From NCBI GenBank assembly GCA_004352715.1, contig SCFE01000057.1, positions 1,289,565 to 1,353,564 of the forward strand: a stretch of DNA of 64,000 bases, given 5' to 3'. Below, piece after piece: positions 9,754 to 21,744 of the stretch. The stretch's first letter is position 1; each line of letters starts with the position of its first letter. Origin of the DNA: Hofstenia miamia. Lineage: Eukaryota > Xenacoelomorpha > Acoela. The position numbers and the translations under genes were made by a program. The notes beneath the pieces were generated by a model. That model saw only the letters and a list, made by a program, of their open reading frames with translations. It made no database searches and was not told the origin of the DNA.

Positions 9754-10272
9754 ATATATACTACTACTACTACTACTACTACNNNNNNNNNNNNNNNNNN
9801 NNNNNNNNNNNNNNNNNNNNNNNNNNNNNNNNNNNNNNNNNNNNNNNNNNNNNNNNNNNNNNNNNNNNNNNNNNNNNNNNNNNNNNNNNNNNNNNNNNNN
9901 NNNNNNNNNNNNNNNNNNNNNNNNNNNNNNNNNNNNNNNNNNNNNNNNNNNNNNNNNNNNNNNNNNNNNNNNNNNNNNNNNNNNNNNNNNNNNNNNNNNN
10001 NNNNNNNNNNNNNNNNNNNNNNNNNNNNNNNNNNNNNNNNNNNNNNNNNNNNNNNNNNNNNNNNNNNNNNNNNNNNNNNNNNNNNNNNNNNNNNNNNNNN
10101 NNNNNNNNNNNNNNNNNNNNNNNNNNNNNNNNNNNNNNNNNNNNNNNNNNNNNNNNNNNNNNNNNNNNNNNNNNNNNNNNNNNNNNNNNNNNNNNNNNNN
10201 NNNNNNNNNNNNNNNNNNNNNNNNNNNNNNNNNNNNNNNNNNNNNNNTATATATATATATATATATATATAT
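9754..10272. repeat. microsatellites (ACT)n and (TA)n around an N gap
   Basis: ACT/TAC repeats occupy 9763-9782 and TA repeats 10248-10272. The gap 9783-10247 lies between them. Gaps in this assembly repeatedly coincide with simple repeats. Confidence 0.9.
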
Positions 10273-11240
10273 TGACTAGGATGTAAATTGATTGTATTTA
10301 ATGTATTTAACCTATATATTGGTCAAATTTATGGGTGATGAACCAATTTTCTGTTACAGTTCACTTTGTTAGTTTCAAGTTGTAGCTTACAACTCAGGAA
10401 AAGGGCCGCACAACTTTTAAGTCGTATTAATGTGTATTTGTTCTAAAAAAATTAAAGATAGTTTATCAACAATAATGAAGATCAAACAAAAACAACAGGG
10501 CAGTTTAATAACTTTAGTTACATTTCTTTTTTATATAATATGGAGATATTGTAATTTCAAAAATAGATTTTTTTCTTCACACAAGTTCAACAATCTTAGT
10601 TTTCATCAATAGCACAATAAATATTGGTAAATTCTCAAGGTCTGTGCAAATTACGATAATGAAAAACAGGATTATAACATATGCAAAATTTAAGTGAAAA
10701 ACTAATTTTCGCTTACATTTGTTGGTAATTTACAGAACAATCAACTTTGTTACAACTCAGCTATTGCTTAATAACACTTAATAAATCATCTTCAAAGTAA
10801 TTAAAGGATTTCCCTTATTAACAGTAAAATTTTCCACATCAATTCAGAATAGACTTCGCATTGGCGTATTTATGTACGACTAGTAAGAAAATTTTTTCAA
10901 CAAATTATGACTTTTTACAAAATGCCGTTTAGAACTAGATAACACAATGTTGCAAATTAAAGCTGCAGTAAACTTTTTTATATAAATTTTTTTCTTGCGA
11001 TTTTTTTTCAACAACTGATAAAAATTTACTTATCATGAATTCGTAAAATGTCGACAATCTCAATAAAAAGGTCAGTAGAAAAATCAGAAATTTTCGAATC
11101 TGAAGTCAAATGTAAAAATCACTTGACACCGCCGATCTATAATTTTTTAGTTAAATTATTTATAATATTTATTTTCTCTTGAAAATAATCAAAGTTGAAA
11201 TAAATTCAATAGAACCATTTTGTAATTGTCATTGTTAAAG
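10273..11240. other. intergenic DNA, nothing recognised
   Basis: This is AT-rich sequence with no domain, RNA gene or family repeat that I can identify. Confidence 0.5.
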
Positions 11241-11288
<48 letters not shown>

Positions 11289-11566
11289 ATANNNNNNNNN
11301 NNNNNNNNNNNNNNNNNNNNNNNNNNNNNNNNNNNNNNNNNNNNNNNNNNNNNNNNNNNNNNNNNNNNNNNNNNNNNNNNNNNNNNNNNNNNNNNNNNNN
11401 NNNNNNNNNNNNNNNNNNNNNNNNNNNNNNNNNNNNNNNNNNNNNNNNNNNNNNNNNNNNNNNNNNNNNNNNNNNNNNNNNNNNNNNNNNNNNNNNNNNN
11501 NNNNNNNNNNNNNNNNNNNNNNNNNNNNNNNNNNNNNNNNNNNNNATATATATATATATATATATT
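11241..11566. repeat. (TA)n microsatellite with N gap; insertion target of the family-C element
   Basis: TA repeats flank the gap 11292-11545 and run up to the family-C 5' LTR. TA repeats also begin immediately after the 3' LTR at 22509, so the element sits inside a TA microsatellite and its target duplication is hidden in the repeat. Confidence 0.75.
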
Positions 11567-12487
11567 AGAGTCACTCGGGGACATTTGAATTTTATTTTTA
11601 AATTTGATCGAATTCTTACGTTATAATTTTGTAATTTGTAGTGATTGCTTCACTTTGACATCACCTTGATAATTTCGAGACTAATTTGTCCCCTCAATGA
11701 TGTATTACGTGTTGTTTGTTGCTAAATTGAATTTGCGAGGGAAAGTGATCGTGTGATTCGAAGTTGTAAACAGAGGCAGGTAATTATTGAGACTGTGTAT
11801 AAATAGGGCAACTAATGTTGCAATTGAGGAATAGAGTTTACAAGAGCTTATCTCACCTCAAAGTGTTCAACTCTCTTCAACATTTATTTTTTTTGCTTAA
11901 TCGTATTGTTTTGATAATGATATTTGCTTAAGTCATGGCAACAATTTGGGAGTCCTGCTAACTGCACACTGATTTGACGCATAGCTTTCAGACAGTTAGC
12001 AGCCTAAATCGTGGACTGTATTATGTTATGGTTAGGTATAAGGAAAATAAGACCTTTGTTTGTTTCCTACATTCACCTATAATATTTATACACTGTGATG
12101 ATACTATACTGCTGGTTAACGTGAATGCACAGCAATTATGTGCTACTTAATAGTGAGCTGAGAAATATGAACTACTCCAAGACTTTTTATTTGAATGGAG
12201 ATAGAAATTAAACACTGAGACAATTAGGATAGCACCACACACTCAAATCACAAGCTGCCTTCCCCTCAGGTAGCACTTCGGCTGGAAGCCATATGAATTG
12301 GTCATCCTGGATGTTTGCCTAAGCAGTTACAAGTTACAGTTGATGAATTACCAATGTTGTTCATTAGATCTATTATTGTTATTTCACTAGAATCGAGGCT
12401 GCTCTATTAAGGCCTCATTTGTAACCTTCTGCAGAGTCAACTAATTCTTTGGTAATGCCGCTATAGTCCCTAGCCACTGATTCTACA
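11567..12487 (+). repeat. family-C 5' LTR (921 bp)
   Basis: It pairs with 21713-22508. It begins AGAGTCACTCGGGGACA (3' copy TGAGTCACTTGGGGACA) and ends TGATTCTACA. Relative to the 3' copy it has about 40 extra bases near the start and about 90 extra bases at 12154-12250. The second difference lies between two GCTG repeats and looks like a microhomology deletion in the 3' copy. A conserved 10-bp stem (CTGCTAACTG with CAGTTAGCAG, loop about 28) sits at about 11956-12003 and survives in both copies. Confidence 0.85.
11798..11806 (+). promoter_or_regulatory. TATA box of family-C LTR promoter
   Basis: TATAAATAG is present here and at 21917-21925 in the 3' LTR, inside a well-conserved stretch. Transcription would start roughly 25-30 bases downstream, giving the U3-R boundary. 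Confidence 0.6.
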
Positions 12488-12505
12488 TAGTGACCCTGAA
12501 CGGTT
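12488..12505 (+). promoter_or_regulatory. primer binding site (family C)
   Basis: TAGTGACCCTGAACGG directly follows the LTR end. With the usual TGG start it would read TGGTGACCC, complementary to a tRNA 3' end. The tRNA is not identified. The second base is substituted, which would impair priming. Confidence 0.5.
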
Positions 12506-12855
12506 CTGATGCTAGTTACAGTCTAAATGATGCTTGGAAATGCTCTCCAGTCATGTAACCTGTATCACTACAAGGGTGTCATGAAACTCTCTTGATTTTT
12601 TTGTTTTGATTTGATAAAGTCAGCTGGGATGGACTTCCCCTGACTTATCAGTTTTCTATTGTCTCTGTTCCTGTGCATGCTGGAATTTTATCACTGATTC
12701 CATCTGGTGACTGTACCTATACCACGATTATGCTGTTATTGTTCTGTTATCTATGTTGTCAATCAGTTGATCAGTTGACACTGCTCCCAGCTGTCAAGAT
12801 AGTTTGCTATTTTTCTAAGAAGAGTTATATCCCTGTTACTTATTCTTGTTACTAA

Positions 12856-14503
12856 ATGGATTCTAATCATACTGTTACTTGTTGTTCTCCTTTTGGGTCC
12901 TCCTCAGTGGGAGTCCCCTGTGCAAGCATTGGTGGCCTGGACGTCACTCCTTACACCATTGGATCTTTAGTTAATTTATCCCTCCCCATGTCACTGAGTC
13001 AAGTTTCTCCTGTACAAAATCATCAAGTACTGAACACTTGTAATACTCTGCCAATTCCAGCTCGTCCCTCCACTTCGTCAGTGAACCCCACCCCTTGGTT
13101 TGATCACAAGACAATCAAGATCAAGCATTTACAAGAATCATTATCCCAGCAAGTCACCTTGCGAATAGAAAGAGAGAAATGCATAGAAGCTCTACAAGCC
13201 AAGCTCAACACCCAGCACATTGAGTTCCAAAGAGTAGAACATATGATGTTGGACTCAATTATGTCGCTGCAGCTTCAGGTTAACCAGCTGATGCCAGCTA
13301 AGGAGGCAACCCCTCCCACTAGCTGCAAAGACTATGTTATGCATTCTGCATTAGATGACTTTGTGAACAGCTAACCCATCAATTTGCTCACATGCTGGAT
13401 GCCCATTGAGAGCGCTACTCTTCCACTAACTCAGAGGGACCCTCTGATGTCTACATCTCAAACAACTACAAGTATCAACTGTGAACCAATCTTTACACAG
13501 TCTCCCATTTCATATGTATCAACTTTATCTACTCTAGTGATGCATGTTCAGCATTCAGGAATGTTACAAGTTTCTTTGGTTCCCTTGAGTACTACTGTTG
13601 TACTGTCTGCTTCTGAGCACTTTGCTGATGGAAGCCATCTCCTGGTGCAACTATCGGGTCTGTGACACGTGGGCGACCATTGTTCACCATCTTGGGTCTT
13701 CCTGTAGAGCCTAACAGATGCCCTGAATATTTCAATAAGCATTCAGCTTTACTGAAATTCACTGGTCTTATTGATGCCATCTCTCAGACTTTTGAAGAGT
13801 GGTTTTTCTTATTTGAGTTGACCATGAAACAATATTGAAAACACAAGATGACGTCATATTGCAATTTCCATTATACCTTCATGGACTGGCTTATAACCAG
13901 TACATGATGCTTGATAAAGGAACTAAGTCTAATTATCAGCTACTGGTAGGCTACTTTGAAGATCACTACAAGGCGCCTCACATAAAACATCAATATAAAA
14001 CCCTTTTTTGTGACATGTTCTTCCAAAAGGATGATGATGTCAGGAACTATATAACACAAGTAGAGAGGCTCTTTTGTCTGAGCAATTTATTGCCTGAGTA
14101 CTCCTGGCACAACCTCTTTACATACATCTGCCATGGATTTCTGCCATTCATCTGCTCCCATTTGGAACTAAAGTGCAATCCTGAGGATGATCTGCACACA
14201 ATCATTTGAAAGGAAATCAGTGTTGTCTAGTTAATGCACAATACGACTCAGATTGATAAAGATGTCACTGAGCTAAAAACAACCTCTGGCTTGAGTAAGC
14301 CCTCTGTTAAGGAGGGACCTTCCCAAACTCACAGCAAAAAAGACTTTGACCTGTCTTCAATCAGATGCTTTTGTTGTGGACACCTGAAGACTGCATGCAC
14401 CCCCATGATCCAGATCCTAGCAGATGGTAATGGATTCTTAATAGATGATGAGACTGCTGAGCCTGGCAGCAAGGCTTTACCTACCACCAAGACTTTAAAC
14501 TAG
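12856..14503 (+). pseudogene. gag: Gag of family-C element, broken
   Basis: The frame starts at ATG 12856. A Ser/Thr/Pro-rich N terminus and a short coiled coil (about 13105-13290) are open to 13374. The same frame resumes at 13384-13665 after a stop. The capsid-like domain follows with frame changes: FTGLIDAISQTFEEWFF near 13750, then FPLYLHGLAYNQYMMLDKG from about 13865 and a long block to 14209. The zinc knuckle (14367-14400) reads CFCCGHLKTAC, which has lost three residues from the CX2CX4HX4C spacing. The last codons before the stop are ACT TTA AAC TAG, the frameshift site. The domain order matches family-A gag. Confidence 0.85.
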
Positions 14504-14520
14504 AGGGAGCACCATCTCCC
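14494..14520 (+). promoter_or_regulatory. gag-pol -1 frameshift signal, U-UUA-AAC-UAG plus stem-loop
   Basis: The heptamer TTTAAAC (14494-14500) sits in the gag frame as T-TTA-AAC and is followed at once by the TAG gag stop. Four bases further a 5-bp stem, GGGAG (14505-14509) with CTCCC (14516-14520), closes a 6-base loop. The -1 frame from 14500 encodes the protease N terminus (LEGAPSP and onward). This is a canonical slippery sequence for -1 ribosomal frameshifting, and it is shared with families B and D. Confidence 0.8.
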
Positions 14521-15232
14521 ATGAAATGAGCACAGGAGATCCTTGTTATCACCCACCTAATGTGGAACAATGTGATTCCCATTGTCATCAATGGAAGTCT
14601 TGTAAATGCTACAGTGGATACTGGTGCCACTGCCGCAATAGTTAGCAATGTGTGTTGCTCAACTTTATGTATGAGCTAAGACGCACTAGATCAGTCTACT
14701 ATGAGCCTAATTGATGTGTCTGGGAGCAAGATCTCCCTCAGAGGAAAAGTAAGTGATGTGGATATGCAAGTTGATCTGGTGGTCATAGACACCTCCAATC
14801 ATGCTCTACTGCACAATATCATCCTGGGAAATGATTTCATTGAATGCAATTCATGCGTAATTGATTTTGGACATAAAACAATCTCCATCCAGGACCACAA
14901 GGCCACCCAGTAGGCAACTGTCTCAGGAAGAAGAGCTCTTCTTCAACTTGACTGAACCTGTGTTCATTAAGGGTTGTCACTGGACTAGTGTCCCTGTGTT
15001 TTCCTACCAACAATACAATGGAGATGTAATGATAGCCAGGCCAAAAGGAATCTGCATGAGAGGCATTAACTTATCACCAGATCTATGCAATGTCCGACAT
15101 GGAAAAACTTATGTCACTATACTGAACAGCTCCAAATCTCTGATCCAAGTTGATGCTGCCAGGTTTACGATTATGGCAGTACCTGTCAAGTTGACTGCTG
15201 TGTCCACTGATTGTATTTACAGCTATCCATGA
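14500..15232 (+). pseudogene. aspartic protease and linker of family-C pol
   Basis: The -1 frame runs from the frameshift site, with one TGA at about 14527, through NATVDTGATAAIV (about 14608-14646), an intact Asp-Thr-Gly active site. The C-terminal half is at 14701-14913 with IILGNDFIECNSCVIDF. A frame change follows, and 14861-15232 encodes the protease-reverse transcriptase linker (KGICMRGINL and NVRHGKTYVTILN segments). The family-A GAYTCRAGGGC motif is not evident in this linker. The enzyme would process Gag-Pol. Stops and the frame change make this copy inactive. Confidence 0.82.
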
Positions 15233-15233
15233 T

Positions 15234-16756
15234 ATGAATGAGCCTCCTGACTCTGTTAAAATTCCATCAGTGATGAGTGAGATACATATAATGCTGCTTC
15301 AGCAGAAAAGCAAGGTTTCCAACTATGGAGCAATAAGCATGGGCCAGGCTGTCAGAGAGGAACATTCAATGGAGACAAAGACTGATAAGCCAATTTGTTT
15401 ACAAGCCCAGCAAGTTCCAGAAAGTTTAAGAGATGACTATGATAACATTCTGAGCAACATCCTGGAGAGTGGCATCATTCAGGAGAGTAACAGCCCCTAT
15501 TTGGTGCCCACTGCCTTTATCAAGCAGGGGGAGAAATATTGCTTGTGCAGTGATTTCTGTAAATTGAATGATATAATGATAAAAGATACCTACCCTCTTC
15601 TGAGGATAGAGGACCTTCTATATGATGCCAGTAAGAAAAAGTTTTTCTTATGCCTTGACTTGTGCAAGGCTTACTGGCAGGTCCCTATGAAGGAATCTGA
15701 CATCCCAAAGACTGCCTTTATCACTCCTTACAGTCTTTATGAGTGATGATACATGGCCGTCAGTTTGTGCAACACCCTGGTGACCTTCCAGAGGTACATA
15801 ACAAAGGTGCTTAAGAATGATGCTAATGTTTTAGACCTGGGCATATTGGCATACATTGATGACATCTTAGTTGCTTGCAACACCTTCTCTGAACACCTAG
15901 ATAAATTGAGATGCACCCTCAAACTGCTCAAGAATGCTGGACTGCAAGTTAATGGCAACAACTGTGCTCTGGTCCAGAGCAAATTTACCTTTCTGGGGCA
16001 TGTAATTGAACCTGACAAGATTTTGATCAAAACCAATGCAAAAGACTTTCTTGATCAGATAGTGATGCCAAAAAGCTGAAAAGATATTTAGAGGCTCATG
16101 GGTTTTATAAACTACTACAGAATGTTTATCCCTGATTTGGCAGAAAAAACTAAGAGCATTTCCCATCTATTGAAAAAATGGGTCGAATTCAACTGGACAT
16201 GTCAAAAACAAGAGAGTCTCAACCAAATCAAGAAGGAGCTCAAGAGAATTCTGAGTCTCAATACTCCTGACTACTCAAAAAGTTTTATTGTTGATTGTGA
16301 TGCCAGCACCATAGCATAAGCAGTGTGCTTAGTCAAATGGTCAACAGGGTAGAGAGCCCCATCCAGTATTTTAGCTGCAAACTGTGAGCTATGGAGAGAA
16401 ATTACAGAGCCACAAAGAGCAAGATGCTTGCTGTAGTAGAGTCATTAAAGAAAATTTGATACTTTATTTTGGGCCACCCTTTCATGGTATGCACTGATAA
16501 CAGTGCTCTCACCTGCCTCAAAAAGTTTTCTGGTGACAAGTCAGATATAGTAGCCAGATGGATTGAGTTCCTCAATGATTTTTTGTTCACCATCCAGCAC
16601 CAACCTGGGAAGCTCCACCTCAATGCCCTTCCCAGTTATGAGCATGATCTAAAGAAGCTGGCAGGCGAACAAATCCAGTTTGGATTCATCCCATTAACCA
16701 AATATGAAGCATTACCTGAGATCAATGAAGACCAGCAGGGCAGACTGATCTTGTGA
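15234..16756 (+). pseudogene. pol: reverse transcriptase and RNase H of family-C pol
   Basis: Fingers and palm are at 15234-15746, with SPYLVPTAFIKQGEKYCLC, the catalytic-region LCLDLCKAYWQV and AFITPYSLYE. A stop replaces the codon before the next segment. The palm continues at 15753-16079 with the intact catalytic box AYIDDILVA (about 15850) and FLGHVIEPDKI. Thumb and connection are at 16098-16319 (FINYYRMFIPDL). RNase H has the first Asp in DCDAST (about 16298) and a later Asp in CTDNSALT (about 16490). The middle, with the Glu, is scrambled by stops at 16317-16460. The domain order is that of Ty3/Gypsy pol. Confidence 0.9.
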
Positions 16757-17930
16757 GAGAAGAAATAAGCGCCAAAGAGATAAAGTGCCACCAGAAATGC
16801 AACAAAGTATTGTCCAAGATTTTGCACAGATCCTTTTTTTCCAATGGATCCCCTAACTAATAGGTATTTCCAGAAGTGCAACACTCAGATCAGTGAACAA
16901 GGCCTCCTCTATGCCAATAGTAGGAACAATCAACTGGCTGTTCCAGAATACTACCAGCATGATCTAGTCAGGCAAGTCCATGAGCATGGTCACCTGGGTA
17001 TTATCCAGTTGGAAAAGACATTTAATATGAGATATATAATGGTTGGTATCAGAGCTGTGGTAATCAACATAATTGATAAGTGTGAGGTGTGCCTCTTGCA
17101 GAATGCCAGCCACTTTCCAGAGCAATGAGTGGCCCTTGAGAGCTGACCCTCCAAGAGGCCAAATGAGATCGTCCATATGGACCTTGCAAAATTGTCACAT
17201 GACTATGAAGTCTACCAATATGTACTGGTCAGGGTTGACCATTTCACAAAGTACACACACATCAACCTACTCAATACTACCATTACAGAAAAATAGCAGA
17301 GAAAGTCATGAAGGAATGGATCCTCAAGTTTGGACCTATGGAGAAACTAGTATCTGACAAAAGTCCCCAATTTGAAAATAATCTAATGAGAACCCTCAGC
17401 TGAGAAATGGAGTTAATCCACAAATTCACCACCCTCAGTCAAATGGTTTGGTGGAATGTCTTAATCAGACACTAATTAAATTACTATGAGTAGCTGTGGC
17501 ATGAGCAGCCAGCAATCAATGGCGACGTGTTTAAAGGCTGTGGAGTATTTCTATAATACCTCTGTGCATATGACCACCAGGGTAAGCCCCTTCCATGCCA
17601 TGTTTGGAAGAGAAGCATTAACAATTTATCAATGATGTTTTGAAATATCATGATGACAGTGTAGACAGGTATGTAGCATGACTAATGTGTTAGCTGCATT
17701 GGATCCTCCTGACCATATAGCACAATACAGGTCAGTCCATCATCTGACAAAAAGAAACTTCAATCAAAAACTTTATGAAGAGATGCATAAGCATGGTGAC
17801 AAAGTGTTTGCATATTTCCCACGTCCTGTCACCAACCAGAACCAATTGCAGAAGCTAGTCACTTATTGGCAATCAAAAAGGTTCTGGATCATAATAAATA
17901 TACCCTTAACAATGGAAAGGTAGTTCACTT
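16757..17930 (+). pseudogene. integrase of family-C pol
   Basis: The HHCC zinc domain is at 16844-17128, with His residues in VHEHGHLG and Cys residues in CEVCLL. The DDE core lies at about 17160-17480 across frame changes: first Asp in NEIVHMDLAKL, second Asp in VSDKSPQFE, Glu in SNGLVECLNQTL. Stops interrupt it near 17296 and 17401. The C-terminal region at 17678-17923 (HLTKRNFNQKLYEEMHKHGD) matches the part of A and B integrases that precedes their GPF-like module. The enzyme would insert element cDNA. It is inactive here. Confidence 0.85.
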
Positions 17931-18661
17931 TTCAGAGGCTCAAATGAGCCATTGAACATATTGAACACGTGATTTTAGATGATAACACTGAAATTACACT
18001 AGTTGATAATGGCATTGATGTGAATGAAAAATATGATAATTTAACCAAATATCCTGAAGAGGATTTTACTGAGTCTGAGTACTATGATACTAATATTACT
18101 GATGTTGATTTAAACAATACCTGAGTATTGCCCCAACATTGGGTTAGAGAGATTGCTATTACCTATCCCAGTACTTGGGACCTTAACCTTAATACTTTGT
18201 TTAGGGATGATTCCTCACAGCAAGAAGTGAGATCCACTGTCTCCACCACAACACTGCCAAGTGCACAGGAGACTAGACATTAGAGAGGGTTCAGGTGCTC
18301 CAACTAGGTGGGGGAGAAGCATATCTCTGCTTGAAGTGGCAAGTGACCAGAAAAGAGGACGTCAGGAAGGTACTGAGCAGATTCTGACTTTGTCAGGGCA
18401 ACACATGGCACCAACAATGAGGAGAGCAGAGAGCACACCCACGACTTGATCTCACTATTATGTGGGGAGATGTGTATCTCAACATGTGCAGGATGAGTTG
18501 AATATGGACTCTAAAATTTCAGAAATCAGTGCCCCCTTAGTGACATTACTAATGTAAATAAGACCCCACATAGTGACTTGATAGCCCCCTCAACCTCTTT
18601 TAATTCTACCTCAGCCATCTTCACTGTCCATTCACACAAAGCTGAAGAATGAAAGAAGAAA
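17931..18661 (+). other. integrase-ORF3 spacer of family C
   Basis: This acidic, Asp/Glu/Asn-rich decayed coding sequence continues from integrase, followed by short open stretches to the ORF3 start. Families A and B carry a repeated short motif in the equivalent place. I cannot see clear copies of it here. Confidence 0.45.
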
Positions 18662-21600
18662 ATGTGCAAGATCAGTGATGAGACCATTGATCCATACTTC
18701 ATAACCACAAGGTGCACTACCAATTTTATCAGGGATAATATGTCACAATACACACAGAATCAGGTAAGGTGGAACTACAACCACAAGACACTAATTAGCT
18801 CAATTGATGTAATACCATTTGTCATGGATGTGGAAAGAAGACCTCCAGTCAATGCACTCATACTTTATGACATTAAGATGTACAAGGGTTTGGGCTGAAA
18901 CTAATGGAGAAGTACTGTGCATATCTCATTTGATGAAGACTTTACCCTCACAAACCTCTGCTGATTTATCAACAACTGGAGAGGCATACAGCAGTTTGAT
19001 TGCATTAATATTGACTTCCACAATTTACTGATAATCTATTTTCTAAGGGTAAATGAGGTTACAAAACCCCACATGATGGAAAATATTGAAATCACCTACT
19101 GTCTTGCCAAGGTGGAGAAGATTAATCTAGTTATGGTGCTTTGTGCCAAGTTCAACAATGAGATCTGGAGCAAATGAAGAGCCTGTACTTCTGTATGGAG
19201 AACTTTTTCATCATATACCCCAAGATGTACAGGCCCATGTCTATGTATCACACCAACCTGCTTTCTGTTACCAAGTTAATTTATACTGATCTGCTCCTTG
19301 TAAGTGCATCCCCACTCACCAACTCACTGTGGATCAGAAGCTCATCATAGATACTGCCATCTGAGCTCAAACACTAGAGCTCATTGATAGAGACACTCTC
19401 ACACTCATGAGAGCCACAGATTTATGTGCCAGCTTTGCATTCACCCAGAGCACAGCTACCCTCAGAGAAATTGATGAGGTTTGGAAGAACTTAATGGAGA
19501 TCAAAATCCTGAAACAGAAGGGCCAGTCTTGGAGATAATTAGTCCATCATTGCAGTACCACTGTTCAAGCAAGTCTTAAACAAAGTGCACTGGTCATATG
19601 AAACCCAAGATCATAAGAACTGCAAGGAACAACTATTCTCAGAATGTAACATGCCCAACATTTTTGCAAGAGGAGCTATATGGGTTCTCACTATATTCTT
19701 AACAAACACACCCACCCTCACTCTGCCTATGGATGTGAACACCAGAATCACATTAGCAAAGAAATTGCCACACAAGATCAAAGTCTGTCCACTTGTGTGG
19801 AGAGTTAAGAATTGGTTACTTCATCACTGTGCACCACCATCATTGCCCAGAAAATTGAAACAACCCATGGAGAGGTTTAAAAAGCATTACACCCAACTGG
19901 TGGGGGCACTTAGCATGACTAGCAAGATGTTGATTATGATGATAAGTCAGTGCCTTGGAGTCTGCTCATTGGAAATCAACATTTTCTCCAACACTCTCAA
20001 AGAGTTCATGTGGGGTGCAACCACCAATACAAAATTCACAATCTTCAGTCTACAGGATGTTTCACTGTGCACACAAAGTATGATCAAGCACCTACCAGCA
20101 TCCACTACCTGATTTAGAGAGTTGCTGAGAGTAAACAGTGTGGAAGAAAAATCAGAGATCATTTTTAACTTGGAAAGACTCAGCTATCCTGAGTGTGGCT
20201 ATAACAGATTTATCAAAATCACTAGAAAGATAAGGACAGATGACAAAGTCATCCCCATCACAATATTGGAACAGGTCATGAAGACCCCAGAACAGTTCTA
20301 CAGAGAAGGGGGGGCTACTTAATACTTCTCTTGTACAGCTGTCACCTACAATAAGAGACATCATTGAACACATTAACATAGAGAGGTTTGGAGGCCTGCT
20401 ATCACCACTAAAGCCAACCCTGCACTGGTCAATAATGGAGGAGGAAAGAATACTTACCATCAAGCACCATCTGGAGGAGTTAGCCAAAGACCTTGCTATC
20501 CAAGAACGTCTGCTTAGAGAATCAAAGGATAAAGACATCTTGGGCATGATGAAATGGTGCCTTATGGAAATGTTCCCAAAGGAAGAGCTCATGCTCCTAC
20601 TATTGCCAGGGCAATGCATGGCCCTGGACATAGAGTGCAGCACAGCTTGCATCAAAATTAACGGCAATGCATGGCCCTGGACATAGAGTGCAGCACAGCT
20701 TGCATCAAAATTAACAATTCTCAAGTTGACTAGCTATGTGCCCATGGTCTGCAAGGAAGGTTCTGGGATACCATCATGGAACCTTGTATCAACTACCCTG
20801 TCACTATCAGAACTGCTAGCCTACAAGATGAGCTTAACTTTACGCAACTAGAGAAAAGAGTTAGGCAAGAACAATCTTTTATGTATCCCACCACCATGCA
20901 TTGAGACAATGCTTATACAGCCAAAGTGGAGAGTAAAGAAAGGGAAGAAGGAGATTGCTGCCCACCTCCCCAACAAACTGAACTACGTAAGTAACAGCAG
21001 AGATGCCAAGCAATTGAGTCAAAGGGATGAGTATAAAGAAGTCCATGACCAGCTCATAGATGGTGATAATTGAGAGCATGTTTTCATAGATGGCAAGTTA
21101 ACAATCCATGATACTCTTACCAGAGGACTACTAGTCCACAATCAACTCAGAAAAATCCATGAGAAGATTACACAGTTAAATCCCCAGGTTCTGGTAGCTT
21201 TTCAGGCATTGGGCAACCTTATGTGGATAAATAATGTAGAAATGATAACTTGGTACTCTGATGTGACATGTCTGACCCAGAGAAGATGACCCTCTAGCAG
21301 GTTCAAGAGTTCTGCTCCCTGTTCATTGACTATGCTACACAAAGGGGTTCCTTGTGAGAAGTTTATGTACACTTTTACCTTGATACCACAATTGATGCTA
21401 GTGCTCCACACACCTCAGACACAGATGTGCTCATGACCCTCATGATTGCACTAAAAGGTCTTTGTTTGTACCAACCCTTCTACAATACCTTCACTCAAAG
21501 GTTGAACAACCTACACTGTCATTGCCCCATGAGCTCCTGGCTTTCAACCCTGCAGTTCTTACAGCTCTGTAATGAAGTGGCCACACAGAGGGAGGTCCTC

Positions 21601-21744
21601 ATGCAGTTAACATGGACCCCACAATACGCTGAAGTACAAACCTGGGATGAGCTCCTTGCCATTAAGTTAGTAAAAGCCACTAAAACAGTAGTCTCTGGGA
21701 CACCTCTCCAGTTGAGTCACTTGGGGACATTTTGTAATTTGTAG
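18662..21744 (+). pseudogene. ORF3, large unclassified protein of the LTR retrotransposon (family C copy)
   Basis: About 1030 codons from ATG 18662 (MCKISDETIDPYF) to the 3' LTR, broken by many stops. Function is unknown and I recognise no domain. The start matches family A (MSKIDGETLHPYF) and family B. Shared blocks in order are a Leu/Glu segment near 19460-19540, FMWGATTNTKF at about 20005-20040, a FNLERLSYPECGYNRF block at 20160, a Glu-rich helical block at 20430-20590, and LMTLMIALKGLCLYQPFYNTF at 21430-21490. I see no signal peptide, transmembrane segment or envelope-like cleavage site. A tandem duplication of about 50 bases occurs at 20601-20714 (GGCAATGCATGGCCCTGGAC twice). Its conservation across four element families argues for a real element protein. 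Confidence 0.75.

Noticed and set aside
9763-9782. Poly-Tyr reading of the ACT repeat as coding
   Set aside because: It is a simple microsatellite next to a gap.
18662-21744. ORF3 as a retroviral-type envelope gene
   Set aside because: The position fits, but I find no signal peptide, cleavage site, fusion peptide or transmembrane anchor in any of the four copies.
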